A stretch of 18,009 nucleotides of DNA from RGIG2041 sp045546315 (GCA_045546315.1 JAZQCN010000005.1:1-18009), one strand, 5' to 3'. Positions 7,688 through 15,884 are shown, counted from the stretch's first letter. The notes: generated by a model not told the origin, from the sequence alone. Program-made: numbers and translations.

Positions 7688-9046
7688 ATGGAAAAGAAAA
7701 GAAGCAGTTTTACCGGCAAGCTCGGTTTTGTACTTGCTGCGGCAGGCTCGGCGGTCGGTCTTGGCAATATTTGGCGTTTCCCGTACCTTGCGGCGCAGCA
7801 TGGTGGCGGTATTTTCCTTTTGGTGTACATTGTATTGGCAATTACCTTCGGCTTTGCGCTGATGACGGCAGAAATCGCCATCGGTCGTAAGACCGGACTG
7901 AGCGCCATTGGTGCGTTTCAGGCGCTGGACAAGCGTTTTGGCTTTATCGGCTATCTCGGTGCAATCGTGCCGATTATCATTTTGCCGTACTACTCCGTAA
8001 TCGGCGGCTGGGTATGTAAGTATTTGTTTGCATTTGTCAGCGGTGATGCTGTTGCAGCTGCATCGGATACATATTTTTCCGGCTTTATTTCCCAAATCGG
8101 TTCGCCGCTCGGATGGTTTATTCTCTTTATCGGCTTAACGGCTGTTGTCGTATTTTTGGGCGTTGAGAAGGGCGTCGAGAAGGTCAGCAAGTTTATGATG
8201 CCGATTCTGGTAGTGCTCGCGCTGTTCATTGCAGGCTACTCCGTATTTTTACCGGGTGCTATGGAAGGCGTTAAGTACTATATTTTGCCGGACTTTTCCA
8301 AGTTCTCCATAACAACGGTGCTTGCGGCAATGGGTCAGCTGTTTTACTCGATGTCGCTTGCTATGGGTATTATGATTACCTACGGCTCGTATATGAAAAA
8401 GGATGTAAATCTCGAATCCGCTGTTTCGCAGATTGAGATTTTTGATACAGGTATTGCGTTTTTTGCAGGCCTTATGGTTATTCCGGCGGTATTTGCGTTC
8501 TCCGGCGGCGACCCGGCAATGCTCGGTAAGGGCCCGAGCCTGATGTTTATCACATTGCCGAAGGTGTTTGCAAGTATGCCGGGCGGCACAATTGTCGGCG
8601 CGGTATTCTTTATCTTAGTGCTGTTTGCCGCACTGACAAGCTCAATCTCTTTAATGGAGACCGTTGTTTCCATCTTCCAGGACAAGCTCAAGTGGAGCAG
8701 ACCGGTGTCCTGTATCGCAGTTTTGGTGATTAGCCTTGTGCTCGGTATTCCGTCGTCGCTCGGTTTTGGCGAATGGAGTCACATCACCTTCTTTGGCACA
8801 ATGACCTTCCTGGATTTCTTTGACTTTATCAGTAACAGTGTGCTGATGCCGATTGTTGCTTTCCTGACCTGCGTATTTGTCGGCTATGTATTAAAGCCGA
8901 AGGCGTTGATTGATGAGGTTGAAATCAGCGGTAAGTTTAGCCGTAAGGGATTATTCTCCGTTGTAATTAAGTACATCGCACCGATTTGTATCGTGCTGAT
9001 TTTAGGCTTCTCCGTTCTGGAGGCAATGGGCATTGTCCGCGTTTGA
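7688..9046 (+). CDS. Sodium-dependent transporter, neurotransmitter:sodium symporter (NSS/SNF) family
   Basis: A 452-aa protein with 11-12 predicted membrane helices and the LeuT fold. TM1 carries GSAVGLGNIWRFPYLAAQHGG, the strongest signature of the family, with its unwound sodium- and substrate-binding centre. TM6 shows GQLFYSMSLAMGIMITYGSY. TM8 has T317-S318-S319, equivalent to the Na2-site residues of LeuT. Family knowledge: bacterial members couple sodium entry to uptake of amino acids (for example hydrophobic amino acids or tryptophan); the exact substrate is not readable. The start at ATG 7688 has GGGGGA about 7 nt upstream; the ATG at 7681 is out of frame. The gene has its own promoter and a hairpin after it, so it may be monocistronic or partly coupled to the next transporter gene. 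Confidence 0.93.
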   Translation: MEKKRSSFTGKLGFVLAAAGSAVGLGNIWRFPYLAAQHGGGIFLLVYIVLAITFGFALMTAEIAIGRKTGLSAIGAFQALDKRFGFIGYLGAIVPIIILPYYSVIGGWVCKYLFAFVSGDAVAAASDTYFSGFISQIGSPLGWFILFIGLTAVVVFLGVEKGVEKVSKFMMPILVVLALFIAGYSVFLPGAMEGVKYYILPDFSKFSITTVLAAMGQLFYSMSLAMGIMITYGSYMKKDVNLESAVSQIEIFDTGIAFFAGLMVIPAVFAFSGGDPAMLGKGPSLMFITLPKVFASMPGGTIVGAVFFILVLFAALTSSISLMETVVSIFQDKLKWSRPVSCIAVLVISLVLGIPSSLGFGEWSHITFFGTMTFLDFFDFISNSVLMPIVAFLTCVFVGYVLKPKALIDEVEISGKFSRKGLFSVVIKYIAPICIVLILGFSVLEAMGIVRV

Positions 9047-9051
9047 TTTTG

Positions 9052-9080
9052 AAGCGTGTGTATTAATTTACACACGCTTT
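9052..9080 (+). terminator. Hairpin between the two transporter genes, possibly a weak terminator
   Basis: A perfect 11-bp stem AAGCGTGTGTA (9052-9062) / TACACACGCTT (9069-9079) with a 6-nt loop sits just after the stop codon. Only a short, broken T-run follows (TTTGCATTT), so termination is probably partial and the next gene may be expressed by read-through. Confidence 0.6.
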
Positions 9081-9102
9081 GCATTTGTAAAGGTGATAGG
9101 GT

Positions 9103-10209
9103 ATGGTGGCTTTTGTTAAGAAAAACGCAGTGCTGCTGATCGCGATTTGCGCCGCTGCAATCACATGTATATTTGTGCCGCCGGATGCAGCGTATGCATC
9201 GTATTTTGATGTGCGTACGCTCTGCTGTTTGTTTGCAACGCTGGCGGTGGTCTGTGCGCTGCGCAACATTCGCTTTTTCCGCATTCTTGCATCCGAGATT
9301 GTTAGTGTGTTTAAAACGGTACGCACAGCGATACTGGCATTGGTGTATATCACATTTATCGGTTCGATGCTGATTGCCAACGATATGGCTTTGATTACAT
9401 TTTTGCCGCTTGGCTATTATGTACTGAAAACGACGGACAACCGCCGGTATATGGCGTTTACTTTTATTATGCAAAACATCGCTGCAAATCTCGGCGGTAT
9501 GCTCACGCCGTTCGGTAATCCGCAAAATTTGTATCTGTATTCATATTTTAATATTCCAACCGGCGAGTTTGTGGGCATCATGCTTTTGCCGTTTTTGATT
9601 GCGATTCTGTTAATCACGGTCTGCTGTTTGTTTGTAGACAAAGACCCGCTTGAAATCAAAAACGCCGAAGAAACCAAGCTCAATAAGCCGCGCGCAATTG
9701 CTTACGGTGTGCTGTTTTTTATATCGATTGCGATGGTCTTTCGTGGACTGCCGCATCTGGTCGGCACGGCAATCATTATTGTGGCGCTGTTGTTTTTGGA
9801 CAGAAGGGCGCTTCTGCAGGTTGACTACGGCTTGCTTTTTACCTTTTGCGCATTTTTTGTGTTTGCCGGCAATATGGCGCGTATTCCGGCGGTAGAAGCG
9901 TTTTTGAGCAGTTTGATTGAGAGAAACACGCTGCTCTACGGCTTTTTGTCCTGTCAGTTTATCAGCAATGTGCCGAGTGCGGTGCTCTTATCGCGCTTTA
10001 CGCAAAGCTACGCACAGCTGCTGGTTGCCGTAAACATTGGCGGTGCAGGCACGCTTGTGGCGTCGCTTGCAAGTCTGATTACCTTTAAGGAATTCATCCG
10101 TCACGAGACGGGAATGGCGCTGCGGTATATCAAGCTGTTTACAGTGTATAATTTCGGCATTTCACTTGTACTTCTGCTGGTGATGCACATCGTTTATACG
10201 GTTGCGTAA
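9103..10209 (+). CDS. SLC13/ArsB-like (ion transporter superfamily) permease
   Basis: A 368-aa membrane protein with about 9-10 hydrophobic segments. The pattern NDMALITFLPLGYYVLK followed by NIAANLGGMLTPFGNPQNLY is the conserved half-site of the ion transporter superfamily (CitMHS, DASS/SLC13, ArsB). A second half-site, FISNVPSAVLLSRF near residues 284-297, matches the expected inverted-repeat architecture. The family moves dicarboxylates, citrate, sulfate or other anions; the substrate here cannot be assigned. At 368 residues it is shorter than typical ArsB or DASS proteins (about 420-480). The ATG at 9103 has AAAGGTG about 8 nt upstream. There is no separate promoter other than read-through past the hairpin at 9052-9080. 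A strong terminator follows. Confidence 0.85.
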   Translation: MVAFVKKNAVLLIAICAAAITCIFVPPDAAYASYFDVRTLCCLFATLAVVCALRNIRFFRILASEIVSVFKTVRTAILALVYITFIGSMLIANDMALITFLPLGYYVLKTTDNRRYMAFTFIMQNIAANLGGMLTPFGNPQNLYLYSYFNIPTGEFVGIMLLPFLIAILLITVCCLFVDKDPLEIKNAEETKLNKPRAIAYGVLFFISIAMVFRGLPHLVGTAIIIVALLFLDRRALLQVDYGLLFTFCAFFVFAGNMARIPAVEAFLSSLIERNTLLYGFLSCQFISNVPSAVLLSRFTQSYAQLLVAVNIGGAGTLVASLASLITFKEFIRHETGMALRYIKLFTVYNFGISLVLLLVMHIVYTVA

Positions 10210-10218
10210 CCCGTATGT

Positions 10219-10248
10219 AAAAAGTCGTGCAAATTGCATGACTTTTTT
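10219..10248 (+). terminator. Rho-independent terminator after the permease gene
   Basis: AAAAGTCGTGCAA (10220-10232) pairs with TTGCATGACTTTT (10234-10246) with one G-U pair, followed by more Ts. It lies 10 bp after the stop codon and insulates the cell-division operon downstream. Confidence 0.9.
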
Positions 10249-10260
10249 GTTTGCGTACTC

Positions 10261-10289
10261 TTGCTTTTGTGCGTTGAATTTGGTACAAT
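10261..10289 (+). promoter_or_regulatory. Extended -10 sigma-A promoter for the hlyD-like/yggS/sepF/divIVA operon
   Basis: TTGCTT (10261-10266), a 17-bp spacer and TACAAT (10284-10289), with TGG just before the -10 giving an extended -10 element. It is the only good promoter I see upstream of the six co-directional genes to 14344. Confidence 0.78.
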
Positions 10290-10319
10290 TAAAATACTAT
10301 GTGAACAGGTGGAGGAAAT

Positions 10320-11534
10320 ATGAGAAGATACATCTGGATTTATGTACTGGCGAGCGTATTTGTTTTAATATGGATTGTTCGTGCGTTTACGCACGATAGT
10401 GTCACAACGCAGACAGCGCGCGCTGTAGAATATGAAAACAAAATCGAGTCGAGCGGCATTGTTGTGCGCAACGAGGTTGTTTATCACACGGAGCACGCCG
10501 GCATGGCTGAGGCTGCGTACCAAAATGACGAGCGCGTTTCCAAGGGCAGAAGAATTGCGACGGTTTATACCGACGGCATCCCTGAACAGACGCGGCAGGC
10601 ACTCGATGCGGTGAATGCAAAAATTCACAGACTGGAAAACCGCACAAACGGAACAACTGCGGTCGGTGTTGACCTTGTCTCCGCCGAAAAGAAAATTGAC
10701 AGCGCAGTTGCAAGCGTCGTGGAAATGACGCAAACGGGTAATTTTGAAGAGTTTGATTTGGTACAAACGGAAATTGGCGGCTATGTGCAGGTCAGTGCAG
10801 GGGACACCTATGTTAACCCTTCCGAGGAAGCGCTTGAGGGACTGTATGCACAAAAAGCAGCGATTGAGAAAACCGTACAGTCTGCGAAGGTGGATGTGTA
10901 TTCGAGCATGGCCGGCGTATTCGTATCGGAGACGGACGGCTATGAGGACAGCCTGACACCGGACAATGTGAAGCTGATGAGCGTTTCTGATTTTGAAGCC
11001 ATTGAAATCGAGCGTGATGCAACCGTGCCGGACACATTGAATGCGGGCGACCGTGTTTGCAAGGTGGTCGACAATTCTGCATGGTACTATTCGACGGTTG
11101 TCAATGCAGAGTATATTTCTGAAGTTGAGGTTGGCGATAAGGTATGGCTTCGCTTTCCGGACATCTCCAATGACCGTGTTACAGCGAAGGTTGTGCACAT
11201 TTCTCCCGTAGAGGACGGCAAGGCAGTGGTTATGATTTCCTGCGGCGATTATGTGCAGGGCGTTTATAGCCGCCGCAAGATAACCTGCGACATTGTAACC
11301 CGCGTGTATGACGGCTATCAGCTGCCACAGGCGGCTGTGCGTGTCGATGAAGATGGTAACACCGGTGTTTTTGTCAATGTATCCGGCATTGTGCATTTCA
11401 GAAGGATTCGCATCCTCTATCAAACGGAGTCGACCGTTATCGTTGCAAAGTCGGATGAAAACGGTTATTTGAAGCAGTACGATGCAGTTATTATCGGCGG
11501 CAAGAACATCACCGGCGGTGCAATAGTGGAGTGA
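10320..11534 (+). CDS. HlyD-like membrane-anchored adaptor protein at the head of the ylm operon
   Basis: A 404-aa protein with one N-terminal membrane segment (about residues 4-22, IWIYVLASVFVLIWIVRAF) and a large outside domain. Residues about 45-80 (SGIVVRNEVVYHT, then DERVSKGRRIATVY) and about 197-207 (VYSSMAGVFVSE) look like the two half-motifs of a biotinyl-lipoyl-like barrel-sandwich. A helical segment lies between them (about 85-150) and beta-rich repeats follow, as in HlyD/membrane-fusion proteins. There is no partner ABC or RND pump gene nearby, so its role as an efflux adaptor is unproven. From general knowledge, similar genes sit ahead of yggS-sepF in many clostridial genomes, which suggests an envelope or division role. 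GGAGG is 4 nt before the ATG. Its stop codon lies just before the yggS start. Confidence 0.75.
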   Translation: MRRYIWIYVLASVFVLIWIVRAFTHDSVTTQTARAVEYENKIESSGIVVRNEVVYHTEHAGMAEAAYQNDERVSKGRRIATVYTDGIPEQTRQALDAVNAKIHRLENRTNGTTAVGVDLVSAEKKIDSAVASVVEMTQTGNFEEFDLVQTEIGGYVQVSAGDTYVNPSEEALEGLYAQKAAIEKTVQSAKVDVYSSMAGVFVSETDGYEDSLTPDNVKLMSVSDFEAIEIERDATVPDTLNAGDRVCKVVDNSAWYYSTVVNAEYISEVEVGDKVWLRFPDISNDRVTAKVVHISPVEDGKAVVMISCGDYVQGVYSRRKITCDIVTRVYDGYQLPQAAVRVDEDGNTGVFVNVSGIVHFRRIRILYQTESTVIVAKSDENGYLKQYDAVIIGGKNITGGAIVE

Positions 11535-11542
11535 GGCATACG

Positions 11543-12241
11543 ATGAATGAAAGAGAAAAACAAATAGCGGAGAATGTGCGTGTCGTGCGTGAACGCATTG
11601 CAGAGGCAGCGATACGCGCCGGCAGAGCGCCCGAGGAAATTACCTTAGTTGCCGTAACAAAGAACTTTCCTGCCGAGGATGTAGCAGCGGCGCTTGCCTG
11701 CGGAGTAAAGTGTGTTGGGGAAAACCGCGTGCAGGAGCTCGTGGAAAAATACGATGCTGCACCGGAGGCGAGCTGGCATATAATCGGTCATCTGCAAACC
11801 AATAAAGTAAAATATATTATTGGGAAAACGGATTTGATTCAGTCTGTAGACTCTGTAAGGCTGTTAGACGAAATTGAATCGCGTTCTGAAAGCGCCGGCA
11901 TTGTAAGTGATGTGCTTTTGCAGGTCAACACCTCCGGCGAGGTATCAAAATTCGGTGTACTGCCGCAGGAACTGGATGCACTTTTAGAGCATGCGGAAGG
12001 TTTAAAAAATGTGCGCGTAAAGGGACTTATGACCATTGCGCCGATACATATACCGGATGTTTCAAGTTTGTTACATTTTTCTAACACACACGCGCTATAT
12101 CTTGACATTAAGGCGAGGAAATATAATAATATACATATGGATATTATGTCGATGGGCATGAGCGGCGATTTTGAAGAAGCCATCGCCTGTGGCTCAAATA
12201 TGGTGCGTGTCGGCAGCTTGATTTTTGGAAAACGATTATAA
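11543..12241 (+). CDS. yggS: YggS/YlmE family pyridoxal phosphate homeostasis protein
   Basis: A 232-aa PLP-binding, alanine-racemase-N-terminal-fold protein. K40 in AVTKNFP is the PLP-binding lysine. Other signatures are VGENRVQELVEK, WHIIGHLQTNKVKYI, LLQVNTSGEVSKFGV, KGLMTIAP and the phosphate-binding end GSNMVRVGSLIFGKR. The family buffers the PLP pool and affects amino-acid and keto-acid balance; no enzymatic reaction is established. ATG 11543 is preferred because TGAGG (11532-11536) lies 6 nt upstream; the GTG at 11531, which overlaps the stop of the previous gene, is the alternative and would add four residues. It is followed by sepF after 20 bp, the same order as ylmE-ylmF in Bacillus. 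Confidence 0.95.
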   Translation: MNEREKQIAENVRVVRERIAEAAIRAGRAPEEITLVAVTKNFPAEDVAAALACGVKCVGENRVQELVEKYDAAPEASWHIIGHLQTNKVKYIIGKTDLIQSVDSVRLLDEIESRSESAGIVSDVLLQVNTSGEVSKFGVLPQELDALLEHAEGLKNVRVKGLMTIAPIHIPDVSSLLHFSNTHALYLDIKARKYNNIHMDIMSMGMSGDFEEAIACGSNMVRVGSLIFGKRL

Positions 12242-12261
12242 TTTTAGGAGGATTTATTACT

Positions 12262-12699
12262 ATGGGTTTTTTGGATAAAATGAAGAGTGCAATCGGTCTC
12301 GGCGACGAGGAATATTATGATGAAGACGATATTTTGACCGATGATTATGAGGAAGAAGAGCCGGTTGTAGAGGAGAGAAGCTTCGGCAGAAAGAGCAAGG
12401 TTGTCAATATTCATGCGACCACACAGCTTAAGGTGGTTGTGATGCAGCCGGAAAACTTTGAGGATGCAAAGGGTATTGCAGACCACTTAAAAACAAAGAA
12501 GCCGGTTATCGTAAACCTCGAAAGCCTCGACAGCGACATCGCGCGTCGTGTGGTTGACTTTTTAAGCGGTGCCGTATACGGTCTCGACGGCAACATCCAG
12601 AAGGTGTCCTCCGGCATTTTCTTAATCGCGCCGTACAATGTAAGTATTATGGGCGATTTTAAAACAGAGCTGCAGAGCAAGGGTCTGTTCGGCAGATAA
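12262..12699 (+). CDS. sepF: Cell division protein SepF
   Basis: A 145-aa protein with the three-part SepF layout. An N-terminal amphipathic membrane-targeting helix (MGFLDKMKSAIGLG) is followed by a strongly acidic linker (about 14-45, rich in D, E and Y). The compact C-terminal SepF/DUF552 domain (about 55-145) includes PENFEDAKGIADHLK, VNLESLD, ARRVVDFLSGAVYGLDG and the end KVSSGIFLIAPYNVSI. SepF polymerises, binds the C-terminal tail of FtsZ and ties the Z-ring to the membrane. AGGAGG (12246-12251) precedes the start by 10 nt. It sits between yggS and ylmG in the classical order. Confidence 0.96.
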   Translation: MGFLDKMKSAIGLGDEEYYDEDDILTDDYEEEEPVVEERSFGRKSKVVNIHATTQLKVVVMQPENFEDAKGIADHLKTKKPVIVNLESLDSDIARRVVDFLSGAVYGLDGNIQKVSSGIFLIAPYNVSIMGDFKTELQSKGLFGR

Positions 12700-12747
12700 G
12701 CTTTTGGGGGAATCGGGGGAAGAATTTTAACGACAGGATGGTTTAAA

Positions 12748-13014
12748 ATGATAGCTTTGATTGCGATAATTCTTTCCAGACTGCTGGATGCAGTTAAGCT
12801 TTTGATTATCATTCGTTGCATAATTTCATGGATTCCGAATTTTCAGAACACTTTTACGGAAGTGATTTATAAAATTACGGACCCCGTGCTTTATCCTGTG
12901 CAAAATATAATGGCACGGCTGTTAAAGGGGCAAATGATGATTGACTTTTCGCCGATTATCGTATTTGTAATCATTGAATTTGTGCAGCGGCTTTTATTTC
13001 AAATTGTATTTTAA
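12748..13014 (+). CDS. ylmG: YggT family membrane protein (YlmG)
   Basis: An 88-aa protein with two membrane helices flanking a conserved loop. Signatures are IIRCIISWIPN and ITDPVLYPVQNIM, both typical of the YGGT domain. The function is not firmly known; the family is linked to division or envelope integrity by its constant position after sepF, and to nucleoid distribution in plastids and cyanobacteria. The length is normal for a one-repeat Gram-positive member. The upstream ribosome binding site is weak (AGGATGG), and the 48-bp gap from sepF contains a G-rich run (12704-12720) but no terminator. Confidence 0.93.
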   Translation: MIALIAIILSRLLDAVKLLIIIRCIISWIPNFQNTFTEVIYKITDPVLYPVQNIMARLLKGQMMIDFSPIIVFVIIEFVQRLLFQIVF

Positions 13015-13026
13015 CAGGCAAAAACT

Positions 13027-13797
13027 ATGGGAATGAATACTGAAAATGAAGCGCTCTTTGCAGCGCTTCAACGCATTAAGGATATTTTAAGTGCAACCGA
13101 GAGAAAGTATGAGCCGCATTTTAGTTTCTTTTTTGATGCGGAAACTGTGCTGGCACTGCAAAAACAAATTCGTCCCGAGGCGGGAGGGGATTGCAGCTTC
13201 TATGGTGGCTATGCCGGTGCAGAGCGCTGTATGTTCGGTGCCTGGCCGGAATATGAAGCAGAGGGCATATATGAAAAGTTTCCGATGGAGCTTTTGTGTA
13301 TTACCTGTCCGCCGCAGGGCAGCCTCACGCACCGCGATTGCCTCGGCGCACTTTTAGGGCTCGGCTTAAAGCGGGAAATGCTCGGTGACATTTTGTGCGA
13401 TGCGCGATTGTTTTATGTTTTTGCTTCGAGCAAGGTGTCCGACTATATTGTTGCGAATTTGGATAAAATTGGCAACGCAGGCGTAAAAATCCGGAAAATG
13501 TCTATTGCAGAGTTTACACCGCCGCAGCCGAAAACGCAGACGAAGGGCATTTTTGTTATGTCAAACCGCTTGGATGCCATTTTGTCCGGCGCACTGGATT
13601 TGTCCAGAGCGAAGGCGGCAGAGCTGATTCGCAGTGAGCGTGTGTCTGTAAACCACGCCTTGAAAACGGATATTTCGCTGAAAATCAACGAAGGCGATTT
13701 GTTGTCTGTGCGCGGCTTTGGGCGCTTGCGCATCGGTGAAGAGGGGAACAAATCAAGAAAGGGCAGAACCTATCTTGAGATTATAAAGTATATTTAG
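13027..13797 (+). CDS. ylmH: YlmH family S4-domain RNA-binding protein
   Basis: A 256-aa protein. The N-terminal ~170 residues form the YlmH-specific region, with HFSFFFDAETVLALQKQ, FYGGYAGAERCMFG and SLTHRDCLGALLGLGLKREMLGD as recognisable family stretches. An S4 RNA-binding domain follows (about 178-256) with LDAILSGALDLSRAKAAELI and the VSVNHALKTD loop. Family knowledge: the Bacillus homologue sits beside divIVA and binds stalled 50S subunits in ribosome-associated quality control. The start is ATG 13027 or ATG 13033; neither has a strong Shine-Dalgarno sequence, and the gene begins only 12 bp after ylmG, so coupled translation is likely. The GGGGGAG ribosome binding site of divIVA starts at its stop codon. 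Confidence 0.94.
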   Translation: MGMNTENEALFAALQRIKDILSATERKYEPHFSFFFDAETVLALQKQIRPEAGGDCSFYGGYAGAERCMFGAWPEYEAEGIYEKFPMELLCITCPPQGSLTHRDCLGALLGLGLKREMLGDILCDARLFYVFASSKVSDYIVANLDKIGNAGVKIRKMSIAEFTPPQPKTQTKGIFVMSNRLDAILSGALDLSRAKAAELIRSERVSVNHALKTDISLKINEGDLLSVRGFGRLRIGEEGNKSRKGRTYLEIIKYI

Positions 13798-13810
13798 GGG
13801 GAGTTTTGTT

Positions 13811-14344
13811 ATGCTGACACCGCTCGATATTGAAAACAGAGAGTTTAAACGCACTTTAAACGGCTACAATCGCGACGATGTAGAGGATTTTATGTCGATG
13901 ATTTTAATCGACTACGAAAAGCTTTATAAGGAGTGTAATGCCTCCAGAGAAAAAATTGATGCATTAACGGCGCAGGTTGCAGAATACCAGGCGAAGGAGG
14001 CAACGCTGCACACCACCTTAATGACCGCGCAGCAGATGGCAGACTCCGTGCGCGCAACTGCATCGGAGCAGGGTGAGCTGATTTTGCAGGAGGCACGCGC
14101 GAAAGCAAATCAGATTATCCGCGACGCCAACGATGAAATCAAAAAGCTCGAGCAACACTACAGAGAGCTTTCGCAGCAGATTGAAAGCTACAAGCTTCGT
14201 GTCGGTGCAATCATTCGTTCGCAGCTTGATATTCTGGATGACTTAAAGTCCGAAACGGCTATTCCGTTAGAGCAGCCTGCGGCATTACATACGGCACCCG
14301 CGAATGATGAAGAAGTGAAGATTTACTCCTTCGACAGAGAATAA
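13811..14344 (+). CDS. divIVA: DivIVA domain cell-division/polarity protein
   Basis: A 177-aa protein. The N-terminal membrane-curvature domain is clear: LTPLDIENREFKRTLNGYNRDDVEDFM. Long coiled-coil heptads follow (about 35-150, including LILQEARAKANQIIRDANDEI). A short acidic C-terminal tail ends in DEEVKIYSFD. DivIVA gathers at negatively curved membrane near septa and poles and recruits division-site or wall-growth factors. GGGGGAG lies about 7 nt before the ATG. It is the last gene of the operon and is followed at once by a terminator. The Bacillus neighbour ileS is absent here; lspA and an rluD-type gene follow instead. Confidence 0.95.
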   Translation: MLTPLDIENREFKRTLNGYNRDDVEDFMSMILIDYEKLYKECNASREKIDALTAQVAEYQAKEATLHTTLMTAQQMADSVRATASEQGELILQEARAKANQIIRDANDEIKKLEQHYRELSQQIESYKLRVGAIIRSQLDILDDLKSETAIPLEQPAALHTAPANDEEVKIYSFDRE

Positions 14345-14351
14345 TCTTACC

Positions 14352-14378
14352 AAAAAGGAAGGCAAACGCCTTCCTTTT
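14352..14378 (+). terminator. Rho-independent terminator after divIVA
   Basis: AAAAAGGAAGGC (14352-14363), an AAAC loop, then GCCTTCCTTTT. The 7-bp GC-containing core is extended by A-T pairs and the hairpin begins 7 bp after the stop codon. It ends only 12 bp before the first possible lspA start codon. Confidence 0.9.
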
Positions 14379-14410
14379 GATAAATTTAAATGAGTATCGG
14401 AGACAGGCTT

Positions 14411-14959
14411 ATGTGGATTGGATATGTAATTTTCGGTGTATTGATGCTTTTAGCTGACCAGTGGACAAAGCACTGGGCGCTTGTGCATCTTTCCAATATT
14501 GCCACGGCAACGGATGTGCCGCGGTGGACAGGGGATATAATTGGCGGGGTGCCGCATGTGTTTGAATTTGTCTATAAATCGAATACGGCCGGAGCTTTAG
14601 GCATCAGCTTTCCCTGGGCACGCCAGATTTTGATTGTGGCAACCTTTATACTGATGATTGTAATGATCGTATATATGTGCAGACTTAAAAAGCGCGGTTT
14701 TTTGATTTGCGCGGCGGCAAGCCTTCTGTTTTCCGGCGGTATCGGCAATCTGATTGACCGCATTTTCCGCGGCTATGTGCCGGATTTTATCCGTTTTGTA
14801 CATAACGCATATTTTCCGTATATTTTTAATTTTGCGGATGTTTTAATCTGTATCGGCGCAGGGCTTTTGGCATTGCATCTTTTGTTGCCGGATAAAGTTG
14901 CCGAGGAAGCGTGTACCTTAGAAGAACGGAGCGATGAAGAAGATGGCGGAAATTTATAA
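14411..14959 (+). CDS. lspA: Lipoprotein signal peptidase (signal peptidase II)
   Basis: An aspartic protease of the membrane that removes signal peptides from lipid-modified prolipoproteins. It has four hydrophobic segments and the family motifs: ADQWTKHWAL after TM1, KSNTAGALG, GNLIDRIFRGYVPDFIRF with catalytic D116, and FNFADVLICIG with catalytic D143. The start at ATG 14411 (182 aa) is preferred because GGAG at 14399-14402 lies 8 nt upstream. The upstream ATG 14390 would add seven residues but directly follows the divIVA terminator and has no ribosome binding site. The C-terminal tail (EEACTLEERSDEEDGGNL) is acidic. I see no clear promoter between the terminator and the start. The 3' end overlaps the next gene by 17 bp, so the two are translationally linked. 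Confidence 0.94.
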   Translation: MWIGYVIFGVLMLLADQWTKHWALVHLSNIATATDVPRWTGDIIGGVPHVFEFVYKSNTAGALGISFPWARQILIVATFILMIVMIVYMCRLKKRGFLICAAASLLFSGGIGNLIDRIFRGYVPDFIRFVHNAYFPYIFNFADVLICIGAGLLALHLLLPDKVAEEACTLEERSDEEDGGNL

Positions 14960-15875
14960 TCTGACGGTCGAGCCGGAGCAGGCGGGTATGCGCCTGGATG
15001 CCTTTTTGGCACAGCAGCTCGAGGGTATATCGCGCTCGCACGGTGTTAAGCTGATTGAAGCAGGTCTTGTGACCATCAGCGGTCAAACGCTGGATAAAAA
15101 GCATCAACTGAAGGTTGGCGACGAAATTGATGTCGAAGTACCCGAACCGGTGGAAACAGAAATTCTGCCGGAGGACATACCGCTTGATATCGTTTATGAG
15201 GATGACCAGCTTCTGGTGATTCATAAAAAGCAGGGGATGGTTGTGCACCCCGGTGCCGGCAACTATACCGGTACGCTTGTCAATGCGCTGATGTACTGCT
15301 GTAAGGGTAAGCTTTCCGGCATCAACGGCGTGCTTCGCCCGGGCATCGTGCACCGCATAGATAAGGACACGAGCGGCCTTTTGGTTGTAGCCAAAACCGA
15401 TACCGCGCATGCGGCGCTGTCAGCGCAGCTGCAGGATAGAAGTCTGTCGCGTGAGTATGTGGCAATCGTCAACGGCAATATCAAAGAAGACAGTATGCAA
15501 ATCAATTTACCCATCGGGCGCAACCCGAGTGACAGAAAGAAAATGTGTGTCACAACGCACAACGCGCGTGAGGCGATTACCAATATGCAGGTTTTGGAGC
15601 GCTATGGTAAGTATACCCTTGTTGCCTGTAAGCTGCAAACCGGCAGAACACATCAGATTCGTGTGCATTTGTCGCATTTGGGGCACAGCATTGTCGGCGA
15701 CCCAGTCTACGGCGTAAAAAAAGAGGCATTCAAGCTAAACGGACAGCTTTTGCACGCACGCCACATCAGTTTTGTTCACCCGACAACGGGCGAGCGCATG
15801 GGCTTTGATGCACCGTTGCCCGCATATTTTACGGAGACGCTTGAGAAAATCCGTAAACAGTACCCGATGCAGTAA
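14943..15875 (+). CDS. rluD: RluA/RluD family RNA pseudouridine synthase
   Basis: A 310-aa protein that isomerises uridine to pseudouridine in RNA, probably 23S rRNA. An N-terminal S4 domain (about 12-75, MRLDAFLAQQLEGISRSHGV) is followed by the catalytic domain. The motif HRIDKDTSGLLVVAKT contains catalytic D140; other family marks are VVHPGAGNYTGTLVNAL, SREYVAIVNG, GRTHQIRVHLSHLGHSIVGD and LLHARHISFVHP. It is the closest match to the RluD/YlyB type, but paralogues (RluA, RluC) share these motifs, so the exact target is uncertain. ATG 14943 is preferred; ATG 14934, only 2 nt after GGAG, is the alternative. It overlaps the end of lspA, the same lspA-rluD order as in Bacillus (lspA-ylyB). No hairpin terminator follows it. 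Confidence 0.93.
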   Translation: MAEIYNLTVEPEQAGMRLDAFLAQQLEGISRSHGVKLIEAGLVTISGQTLDKKHQLKVGDEIDVEVPEPVETEILPEDIPLDIVYEDDQLLVIHKKQGMVVHPGAGNYTGTLVNALMYCCKGKLSGINGVLRPGIVHRIDKDTSGLLVVAKTDTAHAALSAQLQDRSLSREYVAIVNGNIKEDSMQINLPIGRNPSDRKKMCVTTHNAREAITNMQVLERYGKYTLVACKLQTGRTHQIRVHLSHLGHSIVGDPVYGVKKEAFKLNGQLLHARHISFVHPTTGERMGFDAPLPAYFTETLEKIRKQYPMQ

Positions 15876-15884
15876 TTTTTTTAG

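Noticed and set aside
10365..11423. A 352-aa open frame on the minus strand inside the HlyD-like gene
   Set aside because: It is fully antisense to a supported gene in a coherent operon, and its composition (many H, R, C, N) is typical of shadow frames.
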